A DNA stretch of 64,000 nt from Pseudomonas sp. LS1212 (GCF_024741815.1 NZ_CP102951.1:2619001-2683000), one strand, 5' to 3'; shown: positions 44,042-52,148, numbered from the stretch's first letter. The notes: generated by a model not told the origin, from the letters alone. A program made the numbers and translations.

Positions 44042-44284
44042 ATGAAACGCCAACTCATCCTCAGCTTTGCTTTCTCGGTACTGGCAGCCAACGCTTTCGC
44101 CGCATCCTCGGCTCAACCGGTTGTTGCCGAAGGCGGTTCGGATCGCCTGATTGAACAACGCGTCGCCGAAGGTGGCTCCGATCGCCTGATCGAGAATCGC
44201 GTTGCTGAAGGTGGTTCCGATCGCCTGATCGAGAATCGCGTCGCTGAAGGTGGCTCCGATCGTCTGGCCCAGCATCGTGCATGA
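44042..44284 (+). CDS. Small secreted tandem-repeat protein (VAEGGSDRLIENR repeats)
   Basis: 80 residues. A clear signal peptide (MKRQLILSFAFSVLAANAFA) is followed by four tandem 13-residue units VAEGGSDRLIxxR, encoded by 39-bp repeats at 44123-44161, 44162-44200, 44201-44239 and 44240-44278. There is no cysteine; net charge alternates acidic and basic in each unit. I recall similar Pseudomonas hypothetical proteins with this repeat but no established function. The gene has its own terminator. It is probably periplasmic or secreted. Confidence 0.75.
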   Translation: MKRQLILSFAFSVLAANAFAASSAQPVVAEGGSDRLIEQRVAEGGSDRLIENRVAEGGSDRLIENRVAEGGSDRLAQHRA

Positions 44285-44310
44285 GTCGCCCATCTGCAGT
44301 ACCCCACCCC

Positions 44311-44341
44311 AAAGCCCGGCCTTACCCGCCGGGCTTTTTTT
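44311..44341 (+). terminator. Rho-independent terminator after the repeat-protein gene
   Basis: AGCCCGGC (44313-44320) pairs with GCCGGGCT (44328-44335) around a 7-base loop and is followed by seven T. It lies 27 bp after the stop codon. Confidence 0.9.
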
Positions 44342-44460
44342 ATGCTCAATTATATCTGTAGAGAATGTACATAATTATCACCGCATCGTCTTTGAGACTC
44401 GTAAATTGGATTGAGGCACACGCCTGTGTCTTTAACCCTGTGTATATAAAGGATGGTCCA

Positions 44461-44838
44461 ATGAATAAATATATTTCTCTGATGCTGTTTTCGCTTTTTT
44501 TGATTTCGGGCTCCAGTTTTGCAGCCTGCACATCTATTAATGGTCCTTTCCAATCTGCGGGTCTGGCGGCCGGGGCTACTTTTGTTGCATAGGGTCCCTT
44601 CACAACCCAGACGCCAGCGCGCTGCCAAGTAGTGATCGAGTTCGCGGTGAATGTTCGCAGAGGTCAAAAACCTACGCTACGACTGGAGAGGAAGGTCGAT
44701 GGCTCGTGGCAGTCGATGGTAGAGTCCAGCTCCGGTAGTCTGTCAACAATAACCCGTAACGGTACGTATCGGCTTGTACTAAGTAATGATTCACTCGGGG
44801 CGGTTTTCTATAGTGGTACTTACCGGCATAACCTGTAG
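44461..44838 (+). pseudogene. Small secreted protein interrupted by an in-frame amber codon
   Basis: ATG 44461 with AAAGGAT upstream opens a signal peptide (KYISLMLFSLFLISGSSFAA), then CTSINGPFQSAG. An in-frame TAG at 44590-44592 interrupts it. The same frame continues for 81 more codons with coherent sequence (GPFTTQTPARCQVVIEFAVN, LRLERKVDGSWQSMVESSSG, TYRLVLSNDSLGAVFYSGTY) to a stop at 44836. Two cysteines on either side of the stop could pair. It may be a CAG-to-TAG nonsense mutation, a sequencing error or readthrough. I do not recognise the family; the beta-rich tail suggests a small periplasmic or secreted domain. Confidence 0.6.
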
Positions 44839-44881
44839 CAGCGTTGGACAGCGACTCGGATCGCCGAGTCGCTGTCTCTGG

Positions 44882-45373
44882 TCAGGCAAAGATACTGATG
44901 GACAGGTTATTGCTGTCTGGTATTGTAAATTGGGCAAGGGCGCGAGTCACCTGATTGAGCTTTGTCAAAGAGTCCACCCCGTTCTGGGCGGACGAGTCAC
45001 CGCTCGCGACGATTGCAGTTGAACCCGCAAGTTGACGTTCAAAAACAGCATAGGCATTAATGAGCTTGTCCTGGTTTTGTTGTCTCCCTGACGCGTCGAA
45101 ATCGCCGTCTGCATAAATGAATCCAGAAAATACGCTTCGGTCGATCAAGTCCGCGTCATACAATAATCGCCCCAGTGTAACCAGTTCTCTCTGGCTGATT
45201 GAAGTGAGGTCGTAAGTGGCTACTTCATCTTTGATTGCTTTGAATTTATCACTATTCAAAGCATTGACGAGTGTTTTAGCCGCCTTGTCGCTGTCGTCGG
45301 TCGCCACGGCGGGTGCCTTGTTCATATTCGCGTCGACGCTGGGGCTTGCCTGGATTTGCACTCTGGTCGGCAT
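44882..45373 (-). CDS. Hypothetical protein, start uncertain
   Basis: About 163 residues from ATG 45373 (another ATG at 45325). The sequence is coherent and hydrophilic (DDSDKAAKTLVNALNSDKFK, YDLTSISQRELVTLGRLLYD, INAYAVFERQLAGSTAIVA), ending NNLSISIFA. There is no signal peptide or membrane segment. No ribosome site precedes either ATG. However GGAGGAG lies at the right distance before another ATG in a neighbouring frame (about 45393), which would give MYSSATG and join this frame after one inserted base. So the start may be frameshifted. I do not recognise the family; it has the look of a small effector or structural accessory protein. Confidence 0.5.
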   Translation of the reverse strand: MPTRVQIQASPSVDANMNKAPAVATDDSDKAAKTLVNALNSDKFKAIKDEVATYDLTSISQRELVTLGRLLYDADLIDRSVFSGFIYADGDFDASGRQQNQDKLINAYAVFERQLAGSTAIVASGDSSAQNGVDSLTKLNQVTRALAQFTIPDSNNLSISIFA

Positions 45374-45584
45374 CCAGTTGCCGAGGAATACATCAAGTTG
45401 ATCTCCTCCAGGGCGGCGACTGCACGGCACAGTAGCCTGCCTGGGAGTTAATCCAGGGCTCATGAAAGCGTTGATATTGAAGAAGAACGACCAGTTGCCA
45501 GCGCAAAATATCACACCCGCGGACGCAGCCTTACGGCAGCTGCTACAGAAGACGTTGATGCAAAGAAATGGCGGAAGGCAGCGG

Positions 45585-45713
45585 GAGTCGAACCGCCGGG
45601 TCAAAAACGACATCAAGGCCAACCCGCAAGTGCTTGAAACCTGGCTGGCGGGCGTCAGCAAGCGGGACGGCAAGCCCGCCGTGGAAATTGCCAAGGCCAA
45701 TCGGGTGCCTTGA
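45585..45713 (+). pseudogene. Possible C-terminal remnant of a substrate-binding protein (betaine/choline type)
   Basis: The end of a short open frame reads NRRVKNDIKANPQVLETWLA then GVSKRDGKPAVEIAKANRVP. This recalls the C-terminus of glycine-betaine/choline ABC binding proteins (…ANP-LL-WLAGV-T-DGKPA). The preceding codons of the frame (from ATG 45462) do not look like protein. No ABC genes are nearby. Tentative. Confidence 0.3.
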
Positions 45714-46369
45714 CGGGCTGCCCTTTGCGGCGGATAACTCAACCCGTACGAATAAAGCGCCGGACCTGTTTGGGCCGACGCAAGACTAAACGCGGTAATG
45801 ATTTCGATAATAATAATTAAAGCATTCTCTACAGGGATTGAAACATAACGTTTTAGCTGCTGATCAATGATGTCGCCAATCACGGGTTATTTAAAATATA
45901 CGCGACCTCTTTGAAGAGAGGATCCTATGCAAAAGCACGCGTACACAATTAACTGAAGAAACTGTGCTGATTGGATCCGGGATCATGACTCTTTGATTGG
46001 ACGCAAGCATTGGCAGGCAGACCTGTCTATATAGGGCTTCTCCATGCCGACAAAGGTGGTTGGTGCAGGGATGACCTTTTTCCGTTCGTCGGCAGCGTTG
46101 TCAAAATTGTGAACTCTTTTGCAGCCTGTCGTTCTGACCTTGGGTGGCTGCCGTAGGCCGAGTGCCTACCAACAATAATATAGATGATGATCCCGTTGTG
46201 CGGGTTTCCGGACCCAACACAGGAGTCCATTCATATGAGTTGAAGTTAATCGGCAGATGCTTTCAGATAAACGAGCCTTCATAACGCTCCAGTTTTCATA
46301 CTGGTAGGGTGATTAACCAATTAAGCACACACCTGATGTGTCGGGATATAAACAATTAGTGAGGTCGCC
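45714..46369. other. 656-bp non-coding stretch
   Basis: The stretch is richer in A+T than its surroundings. It contains only very short open frames, for example a 9-codon one at about 45927 behind GAGGATC. I see no clear promoter, repeat or RNA gene. It may hold the promoter of the membrane protein gene at 46370. Confidence 0.5.
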
Positions 46370-47026
46370 ATGGGGTTTTCAATGATATCCACGCTGTTGG
46401 CAGATAAACAATTTTTGGAGTTTCTTCGCTTAGGAATTGTGTACTCCCACCTGATAGCTTGCTGTGTCGCTATCGGTTCGGTTGTGACCAGTGACATCGC
46501 CATGGTCCGGCAGTTGTTCAAGGCTGAACGCTGTTCTGAACGTGATGCTCATGACCTTACAAGTTTGCAAAAAACAGTTTCATGGTCATTGTTAATGCTG
46601 TGGGTCACCGGTTTCGCCATCATCGGTATCGATCTTGTCGACAAGGGATTGGTGTATTTCGAAAATCCCAAGCTCCAGGCGAAGATCGCCGTTGTGATGC
46701 TCCTGACGCTTAATGGATTCGTTTTGCACTCAGCCGTGCTGCCTGCGGTTCAGCGTGTCGGTTCGCTGCTCGACCTGAGCGTCGGTATGCGGACACTGGC
46801 CGTGTTCAGTGGTGCCTTTTCCGCCGTTTCCTGGTTCTATGCAGCGATGCTCGGTGTTGGCCGTCCGCTGGCCTGGAAATACTCCTTGCTCGAACTGATG
46901 GCGGCTTATCCGCTGCTGATCGTCGTTGGTTTTATCAGCATGATGCTGCTCACTCAATGGTCGAAGAAAACCCTCGAGGCCAGGGAAAACGGCTGGGACA
47001 AAGCGCCTGACGTGGCTAGCGCTTAG
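46370..47026 (+). CDS. Integral membrane protein of unknown function
   Basis: 218 residues, with GAGG just before ATG 46370. Five to six membrane segments can be seen (LGIVYSHLIACCVAIGSVVT, WSLLMLWVTGFAIIGIDLV, IAVVMLLTLNGFVLHSAVLP, LAVFSGAFSAVSWFYAAMLG, LLELMAAYPLLIVVGFISMM). Conserved-looking His and Trp residues lie within or near membrane helices, which may suggest heme or quinone binding, but no cytochrome family motif is clear. I do not recognise the family. It is a single gene followed by a strong terminator. Confidence 0.7.
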   Translation: MGFSMISTLLADKQFLEFLRLGIVYSHLIACCVAIGSVVTSDIAMVRQLFKAERCSERDAHDLTSLQKTVSWSLLMLWVTGFAIIGIDLVDKGLVYFENPKLQAKIAVVMLLTLNGFVLHSAVLPAVQRVGSLLDLSVGMRTLAVFSGAFSAVSWFYAAMLGVGRPLAWKYSLLELMAAYPLLIVVGFISMMLLTQWSKKTLEARENGWDKAPDVASA

Positions 47027-47042
47027 CATGGTCATATGAAAT

Positions 47043-47077
47043 AGCCCCGGTTTACAGACAGTAGACCGGGGCTTTTT
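47043..47077 (+). terminator. Rho-independent terminator
   Basis: AGCCCCGGT (47043-47051) and ACCGGGGCT (47065-47073) are perfect 9-bp arms, followed by T5. It lies 16 bp after the membrane protein gene. Confidence 0.9.
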
Positions 47078-47163
47078 CATATCTGCCATGGCTGCGCGTG
47101 AGTGGTCGGCGGCGTCCAGGTGTAATCCTTGGACGGTCTCGATTGTCAGCTATCGCTAATACC

Positions 47164-47179
47164 TCCCCACTTGTGGGGA
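47164..47179. promoter_or_regulatory. Palindrome, possible operator
   Basis: TCCCCAC-TT-GTGGGGA is a perfect 7-bp inverted repeat in the otherwise featureless 420 bp between the membrane protein terminator and the small gene at 47449. It is too short and T-poor for a terminator and has the shape of a dimeric-regulator site. No known regulator is assigned. Confidence 0.3.
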
Positions 47180-47448
47180 ATTGCCTCTGAAATGGATAGT
47201 TTTGGGATCGATGTTTTCGTCTTGAAAAATCTGAATCGAACGTTGAGCACTAGGGCCCTGGCACTATCTTTCTTATGCCCTCGATTTCATGTGGCGTAGA
47301 AATTGCGTTGATATTACTGCCCTTTAGCCAATTGCGCTGCTGGCTTTAACCGCCCCGCAAAGAATCCTTCTTGAAGCCAATCATGGAACCCAAACGATGG
47401 CCTCATTAGAAATCTCCCGGGAATTACTGTACCTGCTGGAACACATCC

Positions 47449-47604
47449 ATGAAAAAATGGCGTACCAGTCTTAAGTCCAAAGACCCACAGGTGGTCGAGC
47501 ACGCCCGTATAGAGCATGCAATCTATAAAGGTGAGTTGGTGGATTATTTGGACGAAGCGATTGAAAATGCGCTGAAAAATTCGCCACAAAGGTCGGACGA
47601 ATAA
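47449..47604 (+). CDS. Small hypothetical protein
   Basis: 51 residues, MKKWRTSLKSKDPQVVEHAR, ending LDEAIENALKNSPQRSDE. The composition is that of a soluble helical protein. A second open frame (ATG 47397, MASLEISRELLYLLEHIHEK, 25 residues) overlaps its start in another frame. If one base were inserted the two would form a single protein of about 70 residues, so this may be a frameshifted small gene. The ribosome site is weak. Unrecognised. Confidence 0.35.
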   Translation: MKKWRTSLKSKDPQVVEHARIEHAIYKGELVDYLDEAIENALKNSPQRSDE

Positions 47605-47695
47605 TTCTCGTTTCACACCTGAAGATGCTGTGGCCGCCTATGTGTCGCTCGGCATAAAGCAACTGCGCAGGACGCCGACCGAAAGGCTAACGCAC

Positions 47696-48124
47696 TTATG
47701 CCCAATCGCAACCTGGTTTGCCGCGGCACAGCATGCGGTCAAGGCTCCAGGCACCGCCACCGGCTGCGACCAAGTATAGAAAGATGAAGCAGAACAGGAT
47801 GGCCGGTTCGCCGTTATTCAGGATTGGAAACAACCCTTTGGGAGCATGCCCGATAAAATAGGCGAAAGCCATTTCACCTGACAGGATAAAAGCCGCAGGT
47901 CGCGTGAGCAGGCCGAACAGCAACAATAGCCCACCGACCAACTCGAGTGCGCCGGCGAAGCCAATCAGGGAAAACAGGTTCAATTCATCGAAGAAGGCGA
48001 CATGGGGGAAACCAAGCAACTTGGCGGTGCCATGCTGGAGGAAGAGGAAGGCGGTAACGATCCGCAGCACACTGAGCAGGCGCGGGGCCCAAAGCACATT
48101 GAGCTGGGAAAGGAGGGCGGACAT
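47696..48124 (-). CDS. DoxX-family membrane protein
   Basis: 142 residues with four membrane segments. LLSVLRIVTAFLFLQHGTAKLLGFP (in parts) is the DoxX N-terminal signature, followed by LIGFAGALELVGGLLLLFGL, EMAFAYFIGHAPKGLFPILN and ILFCFIFLYLVAAGGGAWSL. The family is linked to redox or thiol-related membrane functions, but the role here is unknown. It is a single gene; immediately upstream is the LapG remnant. Confidence 0.88.
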   Translation of the reverse strand: MSALLSQLNVLWAPRLLSVLRIVTAFLFLQHGTAKLLGFPHVAFFDELNLFSLIGFAGALELVGGLLLLFGLLTRPAAFILSGEMAFAYFIGHAPKGLFPILNNGEPAILFCFIFLYLVAAGGGAWSLDRMLCRGKPGCDWA

Positions 48125-48166
48125 AGGCTGATCTCCTGAACGAGATTGAGCGTCGAAAGCCGACGC

Positions 48167-48616
48167 TTAAATGCGAGGGCACATAGATGAGTTAGAAGTG
48201 TAGTACGAAGCGAGTGAACAACCCCCTGAAAGACAGGGTAACTTTCGGCCTGAGGCCAAGTTGAGATTGTCCAACAGCACGGGTTCCGCGCCGGTATCCG
48301 ACCAGAAGCCCAGCACCATATGGGCCTGTTTTGTTGAGGCGAGTGTCGTGTAAACGAGACGCAGATTGCTCTCGGAAATGCCGAGCAGTTGCAGGGTGAA
48401 GTACTTGGCGAGGGCAAAATCCTCGCAGTCGCCAGCGCCCTGTTCGAGGGTTTCCAACGGCGAGGCCCAGTAGTCGGTTTGCTCCCACACGTCGGAAGGC
48501 GGCACTGATGACGAAGTCCCCAGCAACCTCATGTTGCACCGGGTCGGCGCCCGAGCCTGGTTGAGTCGGGTCATGATCACCTGGGGGCTGGTGTCATGGA
48601 CGTTGCGCGCGCCCAA
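48167..48616 (-). pseudogene. Remnant of a LapG-type periplasmic cysteine protease
   Basis: The middle is convincing: DVWEQTDYWASPLETLEQGA, GDCEDFALAKYFTLQLLG, LRLVYTTLASTKQAHMVLGF and AEPVLLDNLN match the transglutaminase-like cysteine protease fold of LapG, including the catalytic Cys (GDCEDF) and His (AHMVLGF). LapG cleaves the LapA adhesin to release biofilms. The N-terminus (signal peptide and first domain) is missing. The C-terminus after LNLASGRK turns into unrelated sequence with no family end. It is therefore probably not functional. No lapD neighbour is seen. Confidence 0.65.
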
Positions 48617-48849
48617 GGATCAACAGCGGGTGCATCAGGGCCAGGCAGGCGAGGTTGCGAGTAACACCTGGCGCTTGAAATCAGCGTCTCCAGGCAGGCG
48701 TTTGAAAATGGCCGAAGCCTTCAGGGGCTTCGGCTGTTTTTTGTGTCCTTCATTTATCGGTGTTTCTCTGGTGGCTGCCGCGGCGCGGCTATAGTGTGTT
48801 ATCGGCATCAAGTCTGTTGTCAAACTCACTTCAAAAGGAGGTAACGGCC

Positions 48850-49320
48850 ATGCCACTGGTGCTCGATTCTCCCGCTTTTCATGCCCAAGGTCCGATACCG
48901 GCGCGCTACAGCTGTGAAGGCAAGGATGTTTCTCCGCCGTTGAGCTGGAGCGGTGTGCCGTCAGGCACCAAGAGTCTGGCGCTGATCGTGGACGACCCGG
49001 ACGCGCCGGACCCCGCTGCCCCCAGGATGACCTGGGTCCATTGGGTGCTCTATAACTTGCCCGTGGGAACGACTGAGCTGCCCGAAGACCTGCACACGCT
49101 GCCACCCGGCACGCTACAGGGGCTCAACGACTGGCAGAAAACCGGCTACGGTGGACCTTGTCCGCCTATCGGCACCCACCGGTATTTTCACAAGCTCTAC
49201 GCGCTGGACACCGTCTTGCCGGACCTGAAGCAGCCCACCAAGGCCCAACTCGAAAGCGCAATGCGCAGCCATGTCCTGGCACAGGCCGAGCTGATCGGTA
49301 CCTATCGTAAAACGAGGTGA
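48850..49320 (+). CDS. YbhB/YbcL-family (Raf-kinase-inhibitor-like) protein
   Basis: 156 residues from ATG 48850, preceded by a strong AAAGGAGG site. Family motifs are YSCEGKDVSPPLSWSGVP, LIVDDPDAPDP, WVHWVLYNLP and YGGPCPPIGTHRYFHKLYAL. This PEBP-like fold binds anionic ligands; the cellular role in bacteria is unclear. It is cytoplasmic (no signal peptide). It is a stand-alone gene ending at the IS66 remnant. Confidence 0.9.
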   Translation: MPLVLDSPAFHAQGPIPARYSCEGKDVSPPLSWSGVPSGTKSLALIVDDPDAPDPAAPRMTWVHWVLYNLPVGTTELPEDLHTLPPGTLQGLNDWQKTGYGGPCPPIGTHRYFHKLYALDTVLPDLKQPTKAQLESAMRSHVLAQAELIGTYRKTR

Positions 49321-49620
49321 GGATTAATTTCTTTAATGCCCACGTCGAAGCTCGCCTTGTAGCCAGCGAAGTCGTCGCAGACCAGCTTGCCGCCCCAGCC
49401 GTGCAGGAAGTTTCTGGCATGCTCGCCGGCACGGCTTGGGCTGAACTCAAGGACAGCTTCGTGCGATACCCCCACCAAAGATTGCAGTTGCACACCACAG
49501 ACGCCAACCCATTGCGCCAAGGTCGAGCTGACGGTTCGATTGCGTTCCAATGTAGTGATATCGCTCCATTGGAGCCGGAGGCAGGGTTTACGGTGCCTGC
49601 GTCTTGTTGAGCCCCCCCAG
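49318..49620 (-). mobile_element. IS66-family transposase remnant with internal deletion
   Basis: On the minus strand the sequence reads SSTLAQWVGVCGVQLQSLVG, then jumps to AVLEFSPSRAGEHARNFLHG and WGGKLVCDDFAGYKASFDVG. Both blocks are typical of the IS66 TnpC transposase, but the roughly 60-90 residues that normally lie between them (with the first catalytic Asp region) are absent. The C-terminal catalytic part is also gone. There are no visible terminal inverted repeats. It begins directly at the end of the YbhB-family gene and marks a past insertion and deletion. Confidence 0.75.
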
Positions 49621-49795
49621 GAATCCATTTTGCTGGAGCGAGTTCATTCCGTCTGGAAAGCACGACTGCGCATAAACACAGGCGCTTTAGCGGTATTTCC
49701 GGGTCTGGCATATAACTTGCTCCTACTCCTCTGTCCGGACCGATAAGCAAGTTGTTTGTTTGGTTTCAGGACCACGAACAAGAAGAGGAGGAATC

Positions 49796-49885
49796 ATGGA
49801 AACAACACGTATTGGTTCGAACTTGAACCCAGATATCGAAAGGCTCCCGATATGGCCGGAAGGCGCTTTGTGCTTGAACTTGTGA
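49796..49885 (+). CDS. 29-residue open frame with strong ribosome site upstream of cycA
   Basis: ATG 49796 is preceded by AGAGGAGGAATC, one of the strongest Shine-Dalgarno sequences in the window. It encodes METTRIGSNLNPDIERLPIW and nine more residues to TGA. The stop lies 40 bp before cycA. It could be a leader peptide, a small protein, or the leftover start of a gene removed by deletion. Unrecognised. Confidence 0.4.
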   Translation: METTRIGSNLNPDIERLPIWPEGALCLNL

Positions 49886-49892
49886 ACCTTAT

Positions 49893-49925
49893 AAAAACAA
49901 TTCCACTTGCAAGGTAAAAGAACAA
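49893..49925 (+). promoter_or_regulatory. Two A-rich Hfq/Crc-type motifs at the cycA start
   Basis: AAAAACAA (49893-49900) and AAGAACAA (49918-49925) both fit AANAANAA. The second ends on the A of the ATG. This placement suits Crc/Hfq repression of amino-acid uptake. Confidence 0.5.
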
Positions 49926-51349
49926 TGGAACATTCGACTCTTGGTCACCGGCCTGATAGGGAAGAACATGAACTCAAGCGTAATCTGTCCAATCGCCATA
50001 TCCAACTGATCGCCATCGGCGGCGCAATCGGCACCGGCCTGTTCATGGGGTCGGGCAAGACCATCAGCCTGGCGGGCCCCTCGATCATCTTCGTCTACAT
50101 GATTATTGGCTTCATGCTTTTCTTCGTCATGCGGGCCATGGGCGAACTGCTGCTATCCAACCTCAAGTACAAATCATTCATTGATTTCTCGGCCGATCTC
50201 CTGGGACCCAAGGCCGGGTTCTTCACCGGATGGACCTACTGGTTCTGCTGGATAGTCACCGGCATTGCCGACGTAATTGCCATATCCGGCTATTCACATT
50301 TCTGGTTCCCGGATATCCCTCAATGGTTACCGGCACTTGGCTGCGTTGGCCTGTTGCTGTCGCTGAATCTGATTACCGTGAAGATGTTCGGTGAATTGGA
50401 GTTCTGGTTCGCCATGATCAAGATCGTGGCCATTTGCGCCCTGGTCTGCACCGGGCTCTACATGGTAGTCACGGCTTACCAGTCGCCTGCCGGCAATTAC
50501 GCGTCCCTGACCAACCTGTGGAATGACGGAGGGATGTTCCCCCATGGCGTGATGGGATTCTTCGCCGGCTTCCAAATCGCTGTCTTTGCCTTCGCCGGAA
50601 TTGAACTGGTGGGCACTACCGCTGCAGAAACCAGGGATCCGGAGCGCAATCTTCCGCGGGCGATCAATTCAATTCCTCTGCGCATCATCGTGTTCTATGT
50701 GTTCGCGCTGATTGCCATCCTGGCCGTTACCCCTTGGCGCGAAGTCGTTGCCGATAAAAGCCCCTTCGTCGAACTCTTCGTGCTGGCCGGCCTGCCGGCA
50801 GCCGCGGGAATCATCAACTTCGTGGTGCTGACTTCCGCGGCTTCTTCGGCCAACAGCGGTGTCTTTTCAACCAGCCGCATGCTTTACGGCCTGGCGCTGG
50901 ATGGCGATGCACCGAGCAAGTTCAAGGCTCTTTCCAAACGCGCAGTGCCCTCCAACGGACTGATCTTTTCCTGTGCCTGCCTGTTGTTGGGTGCGCTGGT
51001 GATCTACCTGGTCCCGAACCTGATGGATGCGTTCACCCTGATCACCACAGTCTCGGCAATCCTGTTCATGTTTGTCTGGTCGATGATCCTGCTGTCCTAC
51101 CTGGCGTATCGCAAAAAGTGCGATGGCCTGCATCGTGCATCGAGCTACAAGATGCCGGGTGGAATAGTCATGGTCTGGATCTGCCTGACCTTCTTCGCCT
51201 TCATAGTTGCACTGCTGGCCCTGGAAGAAGACACCCGCAAAGCGCTGTTCTTCGTGCCTGTCTGGTTTGTGGTGCTGGGCCTGTCCTATCGATCCATTCG
51301 CCGAAACAAGGCGGAGGTCGCGCACCTGTCCTACAAAGCGGATCAATAG
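49925..51349 (+). CDS. cycA: D-serine/D-alanine/glycine:H+ symporter
   Basis: 474 residues from ATG 49925; the alternative start six codons upstream lacks a site. It is strongly similar, from memory, to E. coli CycA: NLSNRHIQLIAIGGAIGTGL, MGSGKTISLAGPSIIFVYMI, FVMRAMGELLLSNL, FTGWTYWFCWIVTGIADV, FAFAGIELVGTTAAETRDPE and VVLTSAASSANSGVFSTSRM. Twelve membrane segments; imports small neutral D- and L-amino acids. Two Crc-type motifs overlap the start. A broken TyrR-family regulator gene lies downstream. Confidence 0.92.
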   Translation: MEHSTLGHRPDREEHELKRNLSNRHIQLIAIGGAIGTGLFMGSGKTISLAGPSIIFVYMIIGFMLFFVMRAMGELLLSNLKYKSFIDFSADLLGPKAGFFTGWTYWFCWIVTGIADVIAISGYSHFWFPDIPQWLPALGCVGLLLSLNLITVKMFGELEFWFAMIKIVAICALVCTGLYMVVTAYQSPAGNYASLTNLWNDGGMFPHGVMGFFAGFQIAVFAFAGIELVGTTAAETRDPERNLPRAINSIPLRIIVFYVFALIAILAVTPWREVVADKSPFVELFVLAGLPAAAGIINFVVLTSAASSANSGVFSTSRMLYGLALDGDAPSKFKALSKRAVPSNGLIFSCACLLLGALVIYLVPNLMDAFTLITTVSAILFMFVWSMILLSYLAYRKKCDGLHRASSYKMPGGIVMVWICLTFFAFIVALLALEEDTRKALFFVPVWFVVLGLSYRSIRRNKAEVAHLSYKADQ

Positions 51350-51540
51350 TCGCTTTCACGGCATTGTTTCTGCCAGGGGGCGGCACAGGAAGTGCCGTCT
51401 CCCAAGTCGTTTCTTGACTGGGGGCTGCTGAAGAGGGCTCTACTGATTTCATGGGATCCCGGTTCGGCAATGGCGATCTCGACCTGATGCAAGGCGCACG
51501 AACCGCAGCGTCCAAGGCTTAACGACACTCAGGGCTCGCC

Positions 51541-52047
51541 ATGCGAATACACGTCACCTTCATCGACCGCGTCGGCGTCACCCAGGAAATCCTGGCGCTG
51601 CTGGGCGCGCGCAACCTCAACCTGGACGCGGTGGAGATGATCCCGCCGAATGTCTACATCGATGCCCCCCGACCCTGTCCCAGGCGGTGCTGGACGAACT
51701 CCACCACGCCCTGTCGACTGGCTCCGGCCATCCATCGGCTACTGCTGGGCAATCGCTGGTCGGGCAATGTGCGCCAGCTGCAGAACGTGATCTTCCGTGC
51801 CGCCGCCATCAGCGAAGGCGAACTGATCGACTGCGACAGCCTGGAACTGGCCGGCACTGCCCTCAACACCCAGCAGGCCGACCCCATGGAAGCCACCAGC
51901 CTGGAAGAGGCAGTACAGGGCTTCGAGAAGGACCTGCTGCAACGTCTCTACGCCGCCTATCCGTCCACCCGCCAGCTGGCGGCCCGGCTGAATACCTCCC
52001 ATACGGCGATCGGGCAGCGACTCAGGAAGTACGGGATATCCCGGTAG
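51541..52047 (+). pseudogene. TyrR/PhhR-family regulator with the middle deleted
   Basis: The N-terminal ACT domain (MRIHVTFIDRVGVTQEILAL, LGARNLNLDAVEMIPPNVYI) runs into an extra C near 51670 that shifts frame; the neighbouring frame gives the expected LSQAVLDELHHALS. Then the PAS domain and most of the AAA+ domain are missing. Sequence resumes at the AAA+ end (NRWSGNVRQLQNVIFRAAAI) and the C-terminal HTH (YPSTRQLAARLNTSHTAIGQ). A functional TyrR-type sigma-54 or sigma-70 regulator would be about 500 residues; here only about 168 codons remain. Such regulators often control aromatic amino acid or glycine genes next to permeases, which suggests an old link to cycA. Confidence 0.85.
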
Positions 52048-52148
52048 GGCTCCTATTTGGAGCCGATTTTCTATGGGGGCGAATTCATTAGCTTCGCAGT
52101 CAAGCCCGGCCGGCAGCAGCCCCCGGCAGCTTCTACAGGCTGTGCCGA

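Noticed and set aside
44123..44278. 39-bp tandem repeats considered as a CRISPR array
   Set aside because: Units are directly adjacent without spacers and encode in-frame peptide repeats behind a signal peptide.
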